Source: Pseudomonadota bacterium
GTDB taxonomy: Bacteria; Pseudomonadota; Gammaproteobacteria; Burkholderiales; Gallionellaceae
Direction: 5' to 3'
DNA length: 64,000 bases
NCBI GenBank assembly: GCA_021800795.1
Contig: JAJYYO010000012.1
Span: 22,220-86,219, forward strand
The notes beneath the pieces are model-generated. The model made no database searches and was not told the DNA's origin. It saw only the letters and a program-made list of their open reading frames with translations. Shown here piece after piece: positions 57,362 through 64,000 of this stretch (its first letter is position 1; the number at the start of each line of letters is the position of its first letter). The position numbers were made by a program, and so were the translations under genes.

Positions 57362-59170
57362 TTAACGCAACAGAGTCATCACCTGGTTAGGCAGTTGGTT
57401 CGCCTGTGCCAGCATCGCATTGCCGGCCTGTTGCAATATCTGCGCACGGGACAGGTTGGCGGTTTCTGCGGCGTAGTCGGTGCTCTGAATCCGGCTTTGT
57501 GAGGCAGTCAGGTTGGTCGCGGTGGTTTGCAGGCTGGTGACCACTGAAGTAAAGCGGTTCTGAACGGCGCCCAGCGCTGCTTGCGAGGCGGTTACCTGAG
57601 CCAATGCCCCGTCGATCACGGACAGCGCAGCGGTAGCCCCCGCTGCCGTCGAGATGTTGATGCTTGCGACGCTTTTGACGCTGGATACGGTGGTCGCAGC
57701 GGTGGTTCCTGCCGTGAATCCGGCATTGGCGATCTGACCGCCGCTTGCCACAATACCCGCCGCGTTGCTGCTGCTCAACGTGACAGAGCCGTGTTGCGAG
57801 GCATATGTTCCATATTGAGCACTGAAGCCTGAACCTGCATCGGCGGTGATGGCCATACTTGCCTGTGTGCCATTGGAGCTCATGGTAATCACGCCGTTCG
57901 CATCGCTGGAAGCTGTGATGCCGACAATGGCAGCATCGGCAGCAAGTCCAGAAGTGGCGGCGGTATTGAATGTGGCTACGAAAGCAGCCGCATTTTGAGC
58001 CGCTGTGGCACCGGAGAGACCTGTTGGAGCGGTTATGGCTACAGTATTAATAGTCATGGATACTGCTACGGCACCGCCTGAAGCGGCAGCAGCGCCTGTT
58101 ACCGTATCGGTCAGGGTGGATGCAAAGCCTGTCTGTGCCAGCAGATTCGCGGCCGTGTAGCCGGTAGGAACACCAGCTCCATTCAGGGGGCTGAGCGTCG
58201 AGACGTTGACATTCCTGCCGTCTGCGGCTGTAAGCGTGATTGCGCCGGTGGTGGCATTGGCTGTGGCCGTCACCCCGGATTGAGCGGAAACCAGGTTGAT
58301 CGCAGCCGCGACGTTGGCTCCTTCGCCGGTTGCTGTACCGCCGGCGGCAACTGCACCTACTGCGACGCCATTGATGGCGAAAGAATTTGCCGCAATGGCG
58401 GTAGTTGCACCGGCAGCTGTCGGGGCTGACCCTACGGCACTGGTTGCGCTGGCGGTTGCGGTCACGCCTGACTGGGGGGAGACGGCATTGACGGCGGCGG
58501 CGATGGAAGAGGCGCTGGCCGTGCTCTGGCCCGGCAGTGTGCCGACGGCAGAAGCGCCGACCTGGATGCCGTTCAGCGTCAGGCCGCCGGCAAGGATTCC
58601 TGCTGTGGTGAATGTCCCTACGTCGGTAGCCGCAGTGGTTGTGCCTGCGCTGCCCAGTTGTGAGGTGCTGGCGCTGGCGATCGAAGCGATCTGGATCTGG
58701 TTGTTGGCGCCGGCGTTGGCACCGATCTGGAAAGTCTGTGCGGTGAACGAGCCGTCCAGCAGATTCACGCCGTTGAATGAAGAAGTTTGCGAGACGCGCT
58801 GAATTTCGGCAGACAGCGATTGCAACTGGTTATTCAGGGCTGCTCTGTCCGATGCGCTGTTGGTGGCGTTGGCGGCCTGCACGGAAAGGTTACGCATGGT
58901 TTGCAGGTTGTTGGTGATTTGTGTCAGATCGCCGGCAGCGGTTTGCGCCAGGGAGATGCCGTCGTTGGCGTTGGCTGCGGCCTGGTTGTCGCCGCCGATT
59001 TGCGAAGTCATCCGGGTGACAATCGCAAATCCTGCGGCATTGTCCGCTGCGCTGTTGATTTTCAGACCGGTAGCCAGGCGCTGCATCGCGGTGGATTGCT
59101 GATTTTGCGATGCGTTCAGAGCCATCTGAACGTTCAGCGAATTCATGTTGGTATTAATAAAGGTAGGCAT
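57362..59170 (-). CDS. fliC: Flagellin
   Basis: 602 residues, longer than the roughly 490 of E. coli-type flagellins and with an enlarged middle. Conserved D0/D1 N terminus (INTNMNSLNVQMALNASQNQ, RLATGLKINSAADNAAGFAI, MRNLSVQAANATNS, about 4-110) and C terminus (VIDGALAQVTASQAALGAVQNRF, NLTASQSRIQSTDYAAETANL, QQAGNAMLAQANQLPNQVMTLLR-type end). The centre (about 175-510) is almost only Ala, Thr, Ser, Gly and Val with two flagellin-IN motifs (LTLNGIQVGAS, FAINGVAVGAV), giving very many Ser/Thr sites for O-glycosylation. It is monocistronic with its own sigma-28 promoter and terminator. Confidence 0.97.
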   Translation of the reverse strand: MPTFINTNMNSLNVQMALNASQNQQSTAMQRLATGLKINSAADNAAGFAIVTRMTSQIGGDNQAAANANDGISLAQTAAGDLTQITNNLQTMRNLSVQAANATNSASDRAALNNQLQSLSAEIQRVSQTSSFNGVNLLDGSFTAQTFQIGANAGANNQIQIASIASASTSQLGSAGTTTAATDVGTFTTAGILAGGLTLNGIQVGASAVGTLPGQSTASASSIAAAVNAVSPQSGVTATASATSAVGSAPTAAGATTAIAANSFAINGVAVGAVAAGGTATGEGANVAAAINLVSAQSGVTATANATTGAITLTAADGRNVNVSTLSPLNGAGVPTGYTAANLLAQTGFASTLTDTVTGAAAASGGAVAVSMTINTVAITAPTGLSGATAAQNAAAFVATFNTAATSGLAADAAIVGITASSDANGVITMSSNGTQASMAITADAGSGFSAQYGTYASQHGSVTLSSSNAAGIVASGGQIANAGFTAGTTAATTVSSVKSVASINISTAAGATAALSVIDGALAQVTASQAALGAVQNRFTSVVTSLQTTATNLTASQSRIQSTDYAAETANLSRAQILQQAGNAMLAQANQLPNQVMTLLR

Positions 59171-59263
59171 TTCGTTTCTCCTTGAAAAGTAACTGTGTCA
59201 GGCATTCGCCGTTTACTTTGGTTTGCCGTTTGCATCAGGCTTGATCAACCGCCGTTATTCCAG

Positions 59264-59290
59264 TTATCGGTGCTGGGGAAAAAAACTTTA
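59264..59290 (-). promoter_or_regulatory. Sigma-28 (FliA) promoter of fliC
   Basis: Read leftwards, TAAAGTTT (59283-59290) and ACCGATAA (59264-59271) are separated by exactly 11 bases. The consensus is TAAAGTTT-N11-GCCGATAA, so 15 of 16 positions match. The transcript would carry a leader of about 85-90 nt before the fliC ATG. Late, class 3 control of flagellin is therefore expected. Confidence 0.93.
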
Positions 59291-59446
59291 GGTTTATTTT
59301 TTAAAATTTGTCACAGATCGGAAAATAGCGCCGCGATGAAATAGGACAAGATATATCATCCCGACTGCAGTAGAGGGTCCGTTTATGATTGCCAACACGG
59401 GAGGATAAGCCGGTGGACAAGACCTATAACCGACTGGAGCAATAAG

Positions 59447-59608
59447 GTGATGCAGGTTGGTGTCACCAGTAATCTTGAACGCAGGATCGATGAATATAAA
59501 AACAAGCTGGTGGAAGGTTTGAGTCAAAAATACAACGTTAAAAAACTAGTCTGCGACGAAACCACGAACCACATCATTGCGGCACTTGAGCGGAAAAAGC
59601 AGATATGG
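59447..59608 (+). pseudogene. GIY-YIG endonuclease fragment (YhbQ/UvrC-like family)
   Basis: 54 codons carry the middle of a small GIY-YIG protein: VGVTSNLERRIDEYKNKLVEGL then SQKYNVKKLV and ERKKQI. The N-terminal GIY-YIG strand itself is missing or mutated (there is a stop in the expected upstream frame near 59446), and the 3' end runs into the coding end of the opposite-strand lrp gene. Intact relatives have about 90 residues. It is a decayed remnant. Confidence 0.75.
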
Positions 59609-60062
59609 GCAGTGCCGTCTTGTCGATCACCCGGCGCAGCACAAAACTGGAATGCACGCCGGTCACGCCCGTAATCCGGGTGATGCGGTTGAGCAGCAGA
59701 TCCTGATAGCCATCCATGTCCCTGACCACCACCTTGAGCTGGTAGTCGGCGTCCTGCCCGGTGATCAGCAGACATTCCAGCACTTCCGGGATTTCCGTTA
59801 TTTTCGCCTCGAAGTTGTCAAAGCGCTCGGGCGTGTGCTGATCCATGGAAATGTGGATCAGCGCCATCAGCGACAGGCCCAGCTTTTTTGCGTCAATCAG
59901 CGCCCGGTATCCGGTGATGAGTCCTGATTCCTCAAGCGTGTGCAAGCGCCTCAGACAGGGCGAAGGGGACAGGCCGATGCGTTCGGCCAGGTCCTGATTG
60001 CTGATGCGTCCCTCCTGCTGCAAGATGCGCAGAATCTGCAAATCGTAGTTATCCAATTTCAT
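59574..60062 (-). CDS. lrp: Lrp/AsnC-family transcriptional regulator
   Basis: 162 residues, the usual size. N-terminal winged helix (LDNYDLQILRILQQEGRISNQDLAERIGLSPSPCLRRLHTLEESGLI, quoted in parts: DYDLQILRIL-like start, ISNQDLAERIGLSPSPCLRR as recognition helix) and a C-terminal RAM/AsnC ligand-binding domain with LIHISMDQHT and ITGQDADYQLKVVVRDMDGYQ. Such proteins sense amino acids such as leucine and form octamers. The gene is divergent from leuA across 167 bp of A/T-rich DNA, so control of leuA or of itself by leucine is a fair inference. Confidence 0.92.
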   Translation of the reverse strand: MKLDNYDLQILRILQQEGRISNQDLAERIGLSPSPCLRRLHTLEESGLITGYRALIDAKKLGLSLMALIHISMDQHTPERFDNFEAKITEIPEVLECLLITGQDADYQLKVVVRDMDGYQDLLLNRITRITGVTGVHSSFVLRRVIDKTALPISAFSAQVPQ

Positions 60063-60229
60063 AAAATTTCTGTTAATTCTTAATTACAAGTATTTAGTGT
60101 TAATTTTATTGATAATATAGCAATATAATTGTTAATTATGCAATATATTAACTATAAAACGCAAGCACCTGCCGGGCGATTCTGTTTAACATGGCATCCA
60201 TTGATTTCAACGTAACAGGAGTTTTTGCC
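60063..60229. promoter_or_regulatory. A/T-rich lrp / leuA divergent control region
   Basis: The region has TAATTGTTAATTA (near-palindromic, about 60126-60138) and CAATATA repeated twice, 23 bp apart (60120-60126 and 60143-60149). These are the kind of degenerate, phased A/T sites that Lrp uses. The leuA ribosome site AGGAG (60217-60221) lies 8 bases before the ATG at 60230. Confidence 0.6.
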
Positions 60230-61894
60230 ATGATGCACGCTGCCAAATACAAACCGTTTCAGCCGGTCAATCTTGTCGACCGGCAATGGCCGAATAAGAC
60301 CATCACGCAACATCCCGTCTGGATGAGTTCGGATTTGCGCGATGGCAATCAGTCGCTTTTCGAGCCGATGAATGCCGAGCGCAAGATGCGCATGTTCAAT
60401 ATGCTGTGCGAAATCGGTTTCAAGGAGATCGAAATCGCGTTTCCTTCGGCATCGCAGACCGAGTTTGACTTCGTGCGCGGACTGATCGAAGGAAACCACA
60501 TCCCGGAAGATGTCACCATCGAAGTGCTGACGGCAGCGCGCGAGCATCTCATTCGCCGCACCATGGAATCGCTGCGTGGCGCACGACGGGCTATCGTGCA
60601 TGTTTACAACGCGACGTCAAAACCGTTTCGCGACATGGTGTTCGGCATGAACCGCGCGGAGGTGTTCGAGATGGCCGTAGCTGCGGTTAACCTGATCAAA
60701 CGACTGGCCTCCGAACAGCCGGAAACGGAGTGGGTGCTCGAATACAGTCCCGAGACCTTTAGTGCGACAGAACTCGATTTCGCGCTACAAATTTGCAATG
60801 CGGTAACCGCTGCCTGGGGCGCGACCCCCGACAACAAGGTCATTCTCAATCTTCCAGCGACCGTTGAGGTGGCGACACCCAATGTATACGCCGATCAGAT
60901 CGAATGGATGCACCGGCATCTGGCACGGCGCGACAGTGTGATTTTGAGTCTGCACACGCATAACGACAGGGGATGCGCCGTTGCCGCCGCCGAGTTCGGC
61001 TTGATGGCGGGCGCCGACCGCGTCGAGGGCTGTCTGTTCGGTAACGGCGAGCGCACCGGCAATGTCGATATCGTGACGCTGGCGTTGAATCTTTATACGC
61101 AAGGGGTGTCGCCCGGGCTCGACTTTTCGGACATCGACGCGGTTGCCCGCACGGTCGAACATTGCAACCGGCTGCCTGTCCATCCGCGCCATCCTTATGC
61201 GGGCGATCTGGTGTTTACTGCCTTCTCGGGTTCGCATCAGGACGCGATCAGGAAGGGCTTTGCCGCACAACAGCCGGATACGCTGTGGAACGTGCCTTAT
61301 TTGCCTATCGATCCTGCGGACGCGGGACGCAGTTATGATTCGGTGATCCGGGTCAACAGTCAGTCCGGCAAGGGCGGCATTGCCTACCTGATGGAAGCCG
61401 AATACGGCGTGGTCATGCCGCGTCGCTTGCAGGTCGAATTCTCCGGTGTGGTGCAGGGACACGCCGATCGTCACGGCGGGGAAATCAGCGCCGCCGATAT
61501 CTGGCGGATTTTTTCGATAACTTATCTTGATAAGGCTGCGCCTGTGCGTTACCGCGAACATCATCTGTTTGAAGCCGGCGGTCTGCAAGGCATCCGGCTT
61601 AATCTCGAAATCGACGGCGCACAGCATGTGCTCACGGGGGAGGGGAATGGCCCTATCGATGCCGCAGTGCATGCATTCAAAAGTGCCGGGATCAGCCTTC
61701 AGGTGCGCAGTTTTGACGAGTCTGCCATGAGTAAAAGTGTCGAAGCCGGGGATGCCGCAGCCTGCGCATTCATCCAGATCGCTGATGCCGCTGGCGGCCA
61801 TGAATATTACGGGGTCGGCATGGATGCGAACATCGTCACCGCTGCAATCAGGGCATTGGTGAACGGCGTTAACCGGATGAAAGCATTTGTTTAA
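60230..61894 (+). CDS. leuA: 2-isopropylmalate synthase (LeuA type 2)
   Basis: 554 residues. Condenses acetyl-CoA with 2-oxoisovalerate, the first committed step of leucine synthesis. DRE-TIM family: [14 protein letters not shown] contains the metal Asp in the LRDGNQ motif, with [38 protein letters not shown] (in parts HTHNDRG and [12 protein letters not shown]) providing the two His of the second metal/catalytic motif. A C-terminal LeuA dimer domain (about 440-550) would be the leucine-feedback region. This length and the [15 protein letters not shown] start mark the LeuA2 type. AGGAG before 60230 fixes the start rather than a Met 13 codons earlier. Confidence 0.95.
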   Translation: MMHAAKYKPFQPVNLVDRQWPNKTITQHPVWMSSDLRDGNQSLFEPMNAERKMRMFNMLCEIGFKEIEIAFPSASQTEFDFVRGLIEGNHIPEDVTIEVLTAAREHLIRRTMESLRGARRAIVHVYNATSKPFRDMVFGMNRAEVFEMAVAAVNLIKRLASEQPETEWVLEYSPETFSATELDFALQICNAVTAAWGATPDNKVILNLPATVEVATPNVYADQIEWMHRHLARRDSVILSLHTHNDRGCAVAAAEFGLMAGADRVEGCLFGNGERTGNVDIVTLALNLYTQGVSPGLDFSDIDAVARTVEHCNRLPVHPRHPYAGDLVFTAFSGSHQDAIRKGFAAQQPDTLWNVPYLPIDPADAGRSYDSVIRVNSQSGKGGIAYLMEAEYGVVMPRRLQVEFSGVVQGHADRHGGEISAADIWRIFSITYLDKAAPVRYREHHLFEAGGLQGIRLNLEIDGAQHVLTGEGNGPIDAAVHAFKSAGISLQVRSFDESAMSKSVEAGDAAACAFIQIADAAGGHEYYGVGMDANIVTAAIRALVNGVNRMKAFV

Positions 61895-62049
61895 CTGCCG
61901 TGAAATAATCCCGAATTATCCGTCAGATCAAAAACGGCGTTCTTTCCGTGCAGGCAGCAATCTGGTTGCTGTTGTTCGCTGTCAGGTTAGCTTGTATGAT
62001 GCACGGTGTATTGCACAAAATTCTGTAACATTTAACGCTGGGAGGCATC

Positions 62050-62340
62050 ATGGGAATCTCTGTACGTGACGTGGTAGCGTTTTCGCAGGCACGCGCCAAT
62101 CTTTCTGAATTGGCTGAACAGGTTAAGGCCGGAGCTGAGAAGATCATCACCAAGAATGGTGAAAGTTATGTCGCACTGATCGATTCGGATCGGCTTGATT
62201 ATTACCACCGCCTTGAGCGAGAGCGCATTCATCTGCTGCTGATTGATGAAGCTGGTAAGGGGTTGGATGACGTGGCCGCAGGGCGGGTGAAGGATGCGCG
62301 TCAGACGATAGTTCAGCTCAAGCGTCGGCGCGTGGCTTAA
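62050..62340 (+). CDS. Phd/YefM-type antitoxin
   Basis: 96 residues, with GGGAGG 5 bases before the ATG. The N-terminal half has the Phd/YefM pattern: VVAFSQARANLSELAEQVKAGAEKIITKNGESYVALID, quoted in parts as SQARANLSELAEQV and IITKNGESYVALI. The C-terminal half is basic and would wrap the toxin. It lies 12 bp upstream of a RelE/ParE-like toxin gene, the usual antitoxin-first order, and both probably share a promoter in 61895-62049, where TGTAT and TGCAC each occur twice and could be an autoregulatory operator. Confidence 0.88.
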   Translation: MGISVRDVVAFSQARANLSELAEQVKAGAEKIITKNGESYVALIDSDRLDYYHRLERERIHLLLIDEAGKGLDDVAAGRVKDARQTIVQLKRRRVA

Positions 62341-62352
62341 GCCGGGGCGGAC

Positions 62353-62724
62353 ATGGCGGTCACCGTAAAAATCACCGCTAACTTCGAGCACAATCTCGAA
62401 GTGATTGCGGCATTTCTGGACAATGTGGATGCCCCGCAGGCTTATGACCGCCTGCTGGATGAGTTGACCGACACCTTGATTCCCAATCTTGAAAACTTTC
62501 CGGCGATAGGGCGACCTTTTCTTGAACGGACAGTGCGCTCTGTGGAAGTAGCGAATGTGCTTCTACGCTTGCAAGCAAAGCTGAATGCCGGTGACTTGCG
62601 CGAGCATCTGTTCGCGGATTATCTGGTTCTGTATGCGCAGTTCAGCGATGTCATTTATCTGCTGTCGATCAAACATCACCGTCAGCTCTCGTTTGATCTT
62701 CAATCGTTGTGGCCGGGGAATTGA
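62353..62724 (+). CDS. RelE/ParE-superfamily toxin
   Basis: 123 residues. It fits the RelE/ParE fold: N-terminal helix pair (FEHNLEVIAAFLDNVDAPQAYDRLLDELTD), then a beta sheet with NFPAIGRPF and a C-terminal strand-loop LFADYLVLYAQFSDVIYLLSIKHHRQLSFDL. Members either cleave ribosome-bound mRNA (RelE) or poison gyrase (ParE); the residues that tell them apart cannot be judged here with confidence. It is slightly longer than the typical 95-100. Paired with the antitoxin 12 bp upstream. Confidence 0.83.
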   Translation: MAVTVKITANFEHNLEVIAAFLDNVDAPQAYDRLLDELTDTLIPNLENFPAIGRPFLERTVRSVEVANVLLRLQAKLNAGDLREHLFADYLVLYAQFSDVIYLLSIKHHRQLSFDLQSLWPGN

Positions 62725-62757
62725 CGAACATCGACCGGTCACCGCCTATTTTTCACC

Positions 62758-63663
62758 ATGAAAAATAGCCTGACCAATCGGGATGCGCTCACAGGCGTCG
62801 TCTTTGCGCTGCTCGCGGCGGTGGGTTTTTCCGGCAAGGCGATTCTGGTCAAGCTGGCCTATCTCGATGGCGTGGATGCGATCACTTTGCTGGCGCTGCG
62901 CATGGTATTTGCGGCGCCGTTCTTCATCGTCGTGGCGCTGTGGGTCAGGCGCCAACACGCAGAACCCTTGAATATGCATGACCGGTTGCTGGTGCTGGGG
63001 CTGATCGGTTACTACCTGTCCAGTCTGCTTGATTTTCTCGGCCTGCAATACATCTCGGCGGGCTTGGAACGCCTGATCCTGTTCCTGTACCCGACCATGA
63101 CGGTGATTCTGGCAGCGCTGATTTACCGGCGCGCAATAGGTAGAAAAGTGATGGCGGCGATGGCTTTGAGCTACGCAGGCATCGCGCTGGTGTTTCTGCA
63201 CGACGCAGGCGGAAAGCAGAGTGTAAATATCGTGCTGGGCTCTGTTTTGGTATTTTTGAGCACCCTGTCTTATTCGTCCTATCTGGTGGGGGTGGGGCAT
63301 GCCGTGAAGCGCATCGGCACGGCACGCTTTACCGCCTACGCGATGATGGTGGCAAGTTTTGCCAGTCTGTTGCAGTTCGCCGTGATGCGCCCGATGAGTG
63401 CGCTCGATTTGCCGGTGCGGGTGTATGAGTATTCCATCGCGATGGCGATTTTCTCGACGGTGCTGCCGGTATTTTTGCTGTCCTATGCGATACGCCGTAT
63501 CGGCTCCGGCAGCGCCTCGCTGATCGGCTCCATAGGGCCGGTCAGCACGATCTATATGGCGTATCTGTTTCTGGGTGAGCGCATCTCGCTGCTGCAAATC
63601 TCAGGTTCGGCGCTGGTGCTGGCCGGTGTGCTGATCATCAGTCTGACAGGCAGACGTGAGTAA
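62758..63663 (+). CDS. EamA-family (DMT superfamily) transporter
   Basis: 301 residues with ten predicted transmembrane helices in two EamA repeats (about 10-140 and 155-298). Landmarks are ALLAAVGFSGKAILVKLAYL, TLLALRMVFAAPFF, SAGLERLILFLYPTMTVILA and GSASLIGSIGPVSTIYMAYLFLGERIS, the last being the family's GExxS-like end of repeat 2. Family members export amino acids, purines or other metabolites in the inner membrane. Substrate unknown. It follows the toxin by 33 bp, but this need not be one operon. Confidence 0.9.
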   Translation: MKNSLTNRDALTGVVFALLAAVGFSGKAILVKLAYLDGVDAITLLALRMVFAAPFFIVVALWVRRQHAEPLNMHDRLLVLGLIGYYLSSLLDFLGLQYISAGLERLILFLYPTMTVILAALIYRRAIGRKVMAAMALSYAGIALVFLHDAGGKQSVNIVLGSVLVFLSTLSYSSYLVGVGHAVKRIGTARFTAYAMMVASFASLLQFAVMRPMSALDLPVRVYEYSIAMAIFSTVLPVFLLSYAIRRIGSGSASLIGSIGPVSTIYMAYLFLGERISLLQISGSALVLAGVLIISLTGRRE

Positions 63664-63723
63664 CTGATAGTGTGCATTGGTCAGAAGATGATGAGCAGTG
63701 AGTTTCTATAAAATGAGGCCAAA

Positions 63724-63747
63724 GGCCGATGTTTCGAGGAACGGCCA
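63724..63747. repeat. Second copy of the dispersed hairpin repeat
   Basis: GGCCG and CGGCC form a 5-bp stem around a 13-nt loop, and the 17-mer GTTTCGAGGAACGGCCA (63731-63747) is identical to that at 56998-57014. It lies between the EamA gene and an IS200-type end. Confidence 0.6.
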
Positions 63748-63770
63748 GCCGCTTGAATAAAGACGACTAA

Positions 63771-63844
63771 ACAACCACCGGCTAAAGCCGGTGGGTTTGA
63801 AATACGGACTAAAAGTCCTGATACGCGTCGCCTAAACGACGCGT
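63771..63844 (-). repeat. Terminal hairpins of an IS200/IS605-type element
   Basis: Three hairpins follow the transposase stop: ACGCGTCG / CGACGCGT (about 63821-63842), GGACT / AGTCC (63806-63818) and CCACCGGCT / AGCCGGTGG (63776-63795). Subterminal stem-loops of this sort are bound by the Y1 transposase. The last hairpin with its flanks has a degraded relative at 30723-30765. Confidence 0.7.
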
Positions 63845-63845
63845 C

Positions 63846-64000
63846 TTAATCCGGTTCCATTTGAAAATTATCGTTCTCTCTTGGCTCAAAGTGATTCTCC
63901 AAATACTGCTCAATCATTTCTTTCGTCACATGACCTACCGTGGCGCAGAAATAGCCTCTTGCCCAGAAGTGCCTCCCCCAGTATCTCTTTTTCAGGTGAG
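63846..64000 (-). CDS. tnpA: IS200/IS605-family transposase TnpA (3' part, cut by the window end)
   Basis: 51 in-frame codons up to the TAA at 63846-63848. The peptide contains YWGRHFWARGYFC, ATVGHVTKEMIEQYLENHFE, the C-terminal signature of HUH Y1 transposases, with the catalytic Tyr probably in EQYLENH. The HUH motif and start lie beyond the window. The stop is directly followed by the terminal hairpins, as in IS200-like elements. No tnpB lies on this side. The rest of the gene cannot be judged. Confidence 0.88.
   Translation of the reverse strand, partial: HLKKRYWGRHFWARGYFCATVGHVTKEMIEQYLENHFEPRENDNFQMEPD

Overview
The window looks like a chromosomal piece of a motile, metabolically flexible betaproteobacterium, most like the Nitrosomonadales (Gallionellaceae or Sulfuricella type). 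This is inferred from gene content and protein flavour, not from a marker gene: a pgi-glgB-glgC-GH57-malQ glycogen block, a HoxFUYH-W NAD-linked hydrogenase, several cyclic-di-GMP proteins and a fliC-flaG-fliD-fliS-fliT-fliK flagellar filament block. No rRNA, tRNA or CRISPR array was recognised.

Layout. 0.2-8.8 kb holds glycogen and maltodextrin metabolism, with glgB-pgi diverging from glgC-GH57-malQ. 8.8-9.1 kb is an HU-type DNA-binding protein. 9.3-12.6 kb is a stressosome-like operon transcribed leftwards: a diguanylate cyclase, an RsbT-type ATPase fused to an RsbX-type phosphatase, RsbR and RsbS. 12.8-14.2 kb is arsR-acr3 arsenite resistance. 14.2-19.4 kb is the hox operon. 19.6-28.8 kb carries a PAS-GGDEF-EAL protein, a DUF2147 protein, a TAXI-type binding protein, a membrane protein with a degenerate EAL domain, a Lon-related protease and a Sel1-SPOR protein.

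28.8-35.3 kb is a scarred accessory zone: an IS110 transposase wreck, a DUF4143 ATPase, a relic IS200/IS605-like end, an acyl-adenylating enzyme with a damaged SDR, and an IS66 fragment cut by a complete IS3-family element whose transposase is broken by an 8-bp tandem duplication.

35.3-51.0 kb is a large surface-modification island made of two convergent operons. The rightward one has two GT-B-like transferases, two radical SAM enzymes and a thiamine-diphosphate E1 alpha/beta pair. The leftward one has a SEC-C/TPR/O-GlcNAc-transferase-like protein, a sugar aminotransferase, a PglD-like acyltransferase, an acyl ligase, a Gfo/Idh/MocA oxidoreductase, an acyl carrier protein and two methyltransferases. 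It runs into the flagellar filament genes (51.1-59.2 kb), so the simplest reading is synthesis of an acylated, methylated amino sugar and its transfer to the Ser/Thr/Ala-rich flagellin. That link is inferred from position and from known flagellin glycosylation islands.

The fliC gene has a near-perfect sigma-28 promoter and a strong terminator. A 227-bp MITE with 19-bp terminal inverted repeats and a CTAA target duplication lies between fliC and flaG. 59.4-64 kb holds a GIY-YIG fragment, lrp/asnC, leuA, a Phd/ParE-type toxin-antitoxin pair, an EamA transporter and the 3' part of an IS200-type transposase that runs off the window.
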